This document shows positions 62,180 through 64,000 of a stretch of 64,000 bases of DNA, piece by piece; positions within the stretch are counted from its first letter, which is position 1; every line of letters starts with the position of its first letter. Source of the stretch: Valencia hispanica (taxonomy: Eukaryota > Chordata > Actinopteri > Cyprinodontiformes > Valenciidae). The notes below the pieces were generated by a model. The model saw only the letters and a program-made list of their open reading frames with translations, was not told the DNA's origin and did no database searches. Both the position numbers and the translations under genes were made by a program. The stretch lies in NCBI GenBank assembly GCA_963556495.2, contig OY747704.1, forward strand, positions 41,217,001 through 41,281,000. Direction: 5' to 3'.

Positions 62180-63960
62180 GTTAAGTGTGAAAAAGTATTT
62201 ACACTTTTACAGATTTCTTCTGTTGTTGCCTTTTGTTTCAGATCATTGAAAAAAAATTGAATATCAGACAAAGAAAATGCAGTTTTAGAACAATGATTTC
62301 AGTTTTTGCCCATCCAAACCAACCTGCCTATATGTATAACATAACTGGCCTTCTTGATAAATCATGAGCTAACCTATTTAATCTCACTAGCCACACCAGG
62401 CCCCTGCCTGAACTTGAAATCACTCAAATAGAACCTACGTGACAACATGAAGTAACACATCAGACCCATATCTAAAAAAAATTCAAGAACAGATTAAAAA
62501 CAAATGGCCCTTTTCCACTAGAGTCGCCCACTACAGTGTTTGCTCGACTCTGCTCAACTCACCTCTGCTCTACGCGGTTTGGGTGGTTTTCCATTACAAT
62601 TGAGTAACAGCTCTAGTGGGTGGCGCCATCTTTGCAGGGTGGCATAAGAGTTCGAAAAGTATTGCGGCGTGATTTGTATGCAACACACAGGACAATACAA
62701 CAATGGAGGACATGAAATTTAGGTTGGAACAGTCTGCTCAGTTTGTGGCTTTTTGACAGACTCCAAAAGGTCTGCGGGAGGCATGCCTAGAACCCCAGCA
62801 AATAAGTTTAGTGGAAAACTCTTAGAACCAAGTATTGCAGAGTTGAGCTGCACTGAGTAGGTGCTAGTGGAAAAGAGTCAAAAGTCTTTGACAGCTACCA
62901 GTCTGACAAGGATTAAGAAGCTATTTTTTAAGACTTTTCAGCCCTTAGAAGTGGACTCCAGAGAACCACAATGAAAGTGATTATCCATTATTGGAGAAAA
63001 CATGGGACAGTGGGCAACCTCCCCAAGTGTAGACCACTAATCCAAGAGGTCACAAAACAACCAATAACAACATCTAAAGCACTGGAAGCCTCATTTGGCC
63101 CAGTTAAGGTCAGTGTTAATGAGTCAAGAATTAGAAAGAGACAGAGCAAAAATGGCTTAAATGGAAGAGTTGAAAGTTCAAAACAACTGGTAACAGAAAG
63201 AAAAAATTGCAAAGGCCTGTCACAAATTTCCCAAAAATCCACAAGAATGAGGTAAATAGTATGTCCGTGGGACAAAACTGAATTTTTTAGATGGTGTGCT
63301 CCTGAACAGCTGGAGCTAAACTAACAGCATTTCAGTGAAACATGGTGGAGTTAGTGTAGCGGTCTGGGTTCTGCTTTGCTGCTTCAGAACCTCGAGGACT
63401 TGCTGTAACTGACTGTAACTAACTGTAAATTCTGCTCGCTGGTAGAAAATCAGTTTGTGACCTTAAGCACTTAATCCAAAGCACATCAGCAAGTTCTCCT
63501 CAGAATTTATGAAAGGAGAAAATCAAGGTTTTAGAGTGGCCTAGTCAAAGTCAGGATTTACATTTGATTTAGATCCTGTAACTTTAAACAGGTTGCTCAT
63601 GCTTGAAAACTTCCCAGTGTGGCTGAAAAAAACATATCAGTGAAGAAGACTGAGCCAGAATGTTACCACAGCAATGTAAAAGACCCATTGCTACTTATTA
63701 CAAATCCTCGATTGGCAGTTGTTAGGTTTAGGCGGCAGCTACTTTTCAGGCAAGTTGGTTTAGAAAGCCTTTTTCACAAAATAAAATAAAATAAAATAAA
63801 GTAATAATTTGAAATCTGCCTTTTGCATTTATTCTGGTTATCTAAGTCTGATATTGATATTTATTTTATGATCTGAAACATTTAAGTACGACAAATAAGC
63901 AACAACAACAAAAAAAAATATGCAAGGTGGGAAATACTGTTCATGGCATTGTCTGTGTAC
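62180..63960 (+). mobile_element. Tc1-like transposon of a third family, with nested MITE
   Basis: The left end (GTGTGAAAAAGTATTTACAC) and the following TTTCTTCTGTTGTTGCC and TTTCAGATCATTGAA text match the right end in inverse (GATCTGAAACATTTAAGTAC near 63870-63890). The + strand frame 62971-63255 reads WRKHGTVGNLPKCRP, LIQEVTKQPITTSKALEASF and VKVSVNESRIRKRQSKNGLN, the N-terminal half of a Tc1 transposase. The C-terminal half follows only as broken text (GTGGCCTAGTCAAAGTCAGG). An (AAAAT)n run lies at about 63778-63800. Confidence 0.82.
62506..62879. mobile_element. MITE with CTTTTCCACTAG ends, inserted in Tc1
   Basis: About 370 bp with inverted ends CCCTTTTCCACTAGAGTC and the complement GACTCTTTTCCACTAGCACC. 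It splits the 5' region of the Tc1 element. The interior holds further inverse words (TTTCCATTACAATTGAGT, TTAGTGGAAAAC). I see no coding capacity. The superfamily is undetermined. Confidence 0.65.
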
Positions 63961-64000
63961 ATATATATATATATAAAATTGTATAGTACACATCTTTCCT

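Larger units (their letters stand above)
58226..64000 (+). other. Intron downstream of exon 16 (partial)
   Basis: At least 5775 nt with no further recognisable exon. I looked for the GYESRGG-like stalk exon, the hydrophobic transmembrane exon and the HRRKD-type cytoplasmic start, and did not find them. Two old Tc1 elements with nested insertions (59035-60512 and 62180-63960) take up over half. 60.5-62.1 kb shows only short frames. Confidence 0.7.

Overview
The window is a stretch of nuclear genome from a ray-finned fish, most likely a teleost. The evidence is a split gene with canonical GT-AG introns, long AT-rich introns, and many decayed Tc1-like transposons of the kinds usual in fish. Teleost-style L2/CR1 LINE tails, a tRNA-derived SINE, MITEs and abundant microsatellites are also present. 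There are no bacterial-type operons, no CRISPR array and no complete RNA gene.

One protein-coding gene fills the window on the + strand: a class 6 transmembrane semaphorin, closest by eye to SEMA6A. Sixteen internal exons run from 4311 to 58225, and every exon joins the next in a compatible phase. Together they give about 560 residues: most of the Sema beta-propeller (4311 to about 43200), the PSI cysteine module (43180 to 53012), and the start of the extracellular juxtamembrane stalk (53012 to 58225). The signal-peptide and first Sema exons lie upstream of base 1. The transmembrane segment and cytoplasmic tail lie beyond base 64000. Two 21-nt micro-exons of phase 1-1 (53845-53865 and 54078-54098) lie in the stalk. 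The second sits where I recall SEMA6A transcripts varying, so it is a probable cassette exon.

Layout by region. 1-4310: upstream intron with a Tc1 remnant at its left edge. 4311-7323: three Sema exons. 7324-18676: an 11.4-kb intron with an L2/CR1 LINE 3' end, two Tc1 remnants, a LINE tail with an (ATCC)n tract and a degenerate minisatellite. 18677-33953: six Sema exons, with introns holding a LINE-like composite, a Tc1 deletion derivative, two further Tc1 remnants and a SINE. 33954-43401: PIF/Harbinger-type and TA-flanked MITEs, a pogo-like remnant and the last Sema/PSI exons. 43402-52953: a 9.6-kb intron with a broken THAP zinc finger and the best-preserved Tc1 element, which sits inside a (TA)n tract. 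52954-58225: PSI end and stalk exons, a compound CCAT array, and a Tc1 with a nested MITE. 58226-64000: downstream intron with two old Tc1 elements, each interrupted by a later insertion (a LINE in one, a MITE in the other).

The gene works as one unit: a guidance ligand/receptor whose Sema domain binds plexin-A. I found no clearly novel biological system. The points most worth checking are the micro-exon splicing, the His-rich stalk exon, the THAP remnant, the Harbinger MITE and the (TA)n-embedded Tc1.
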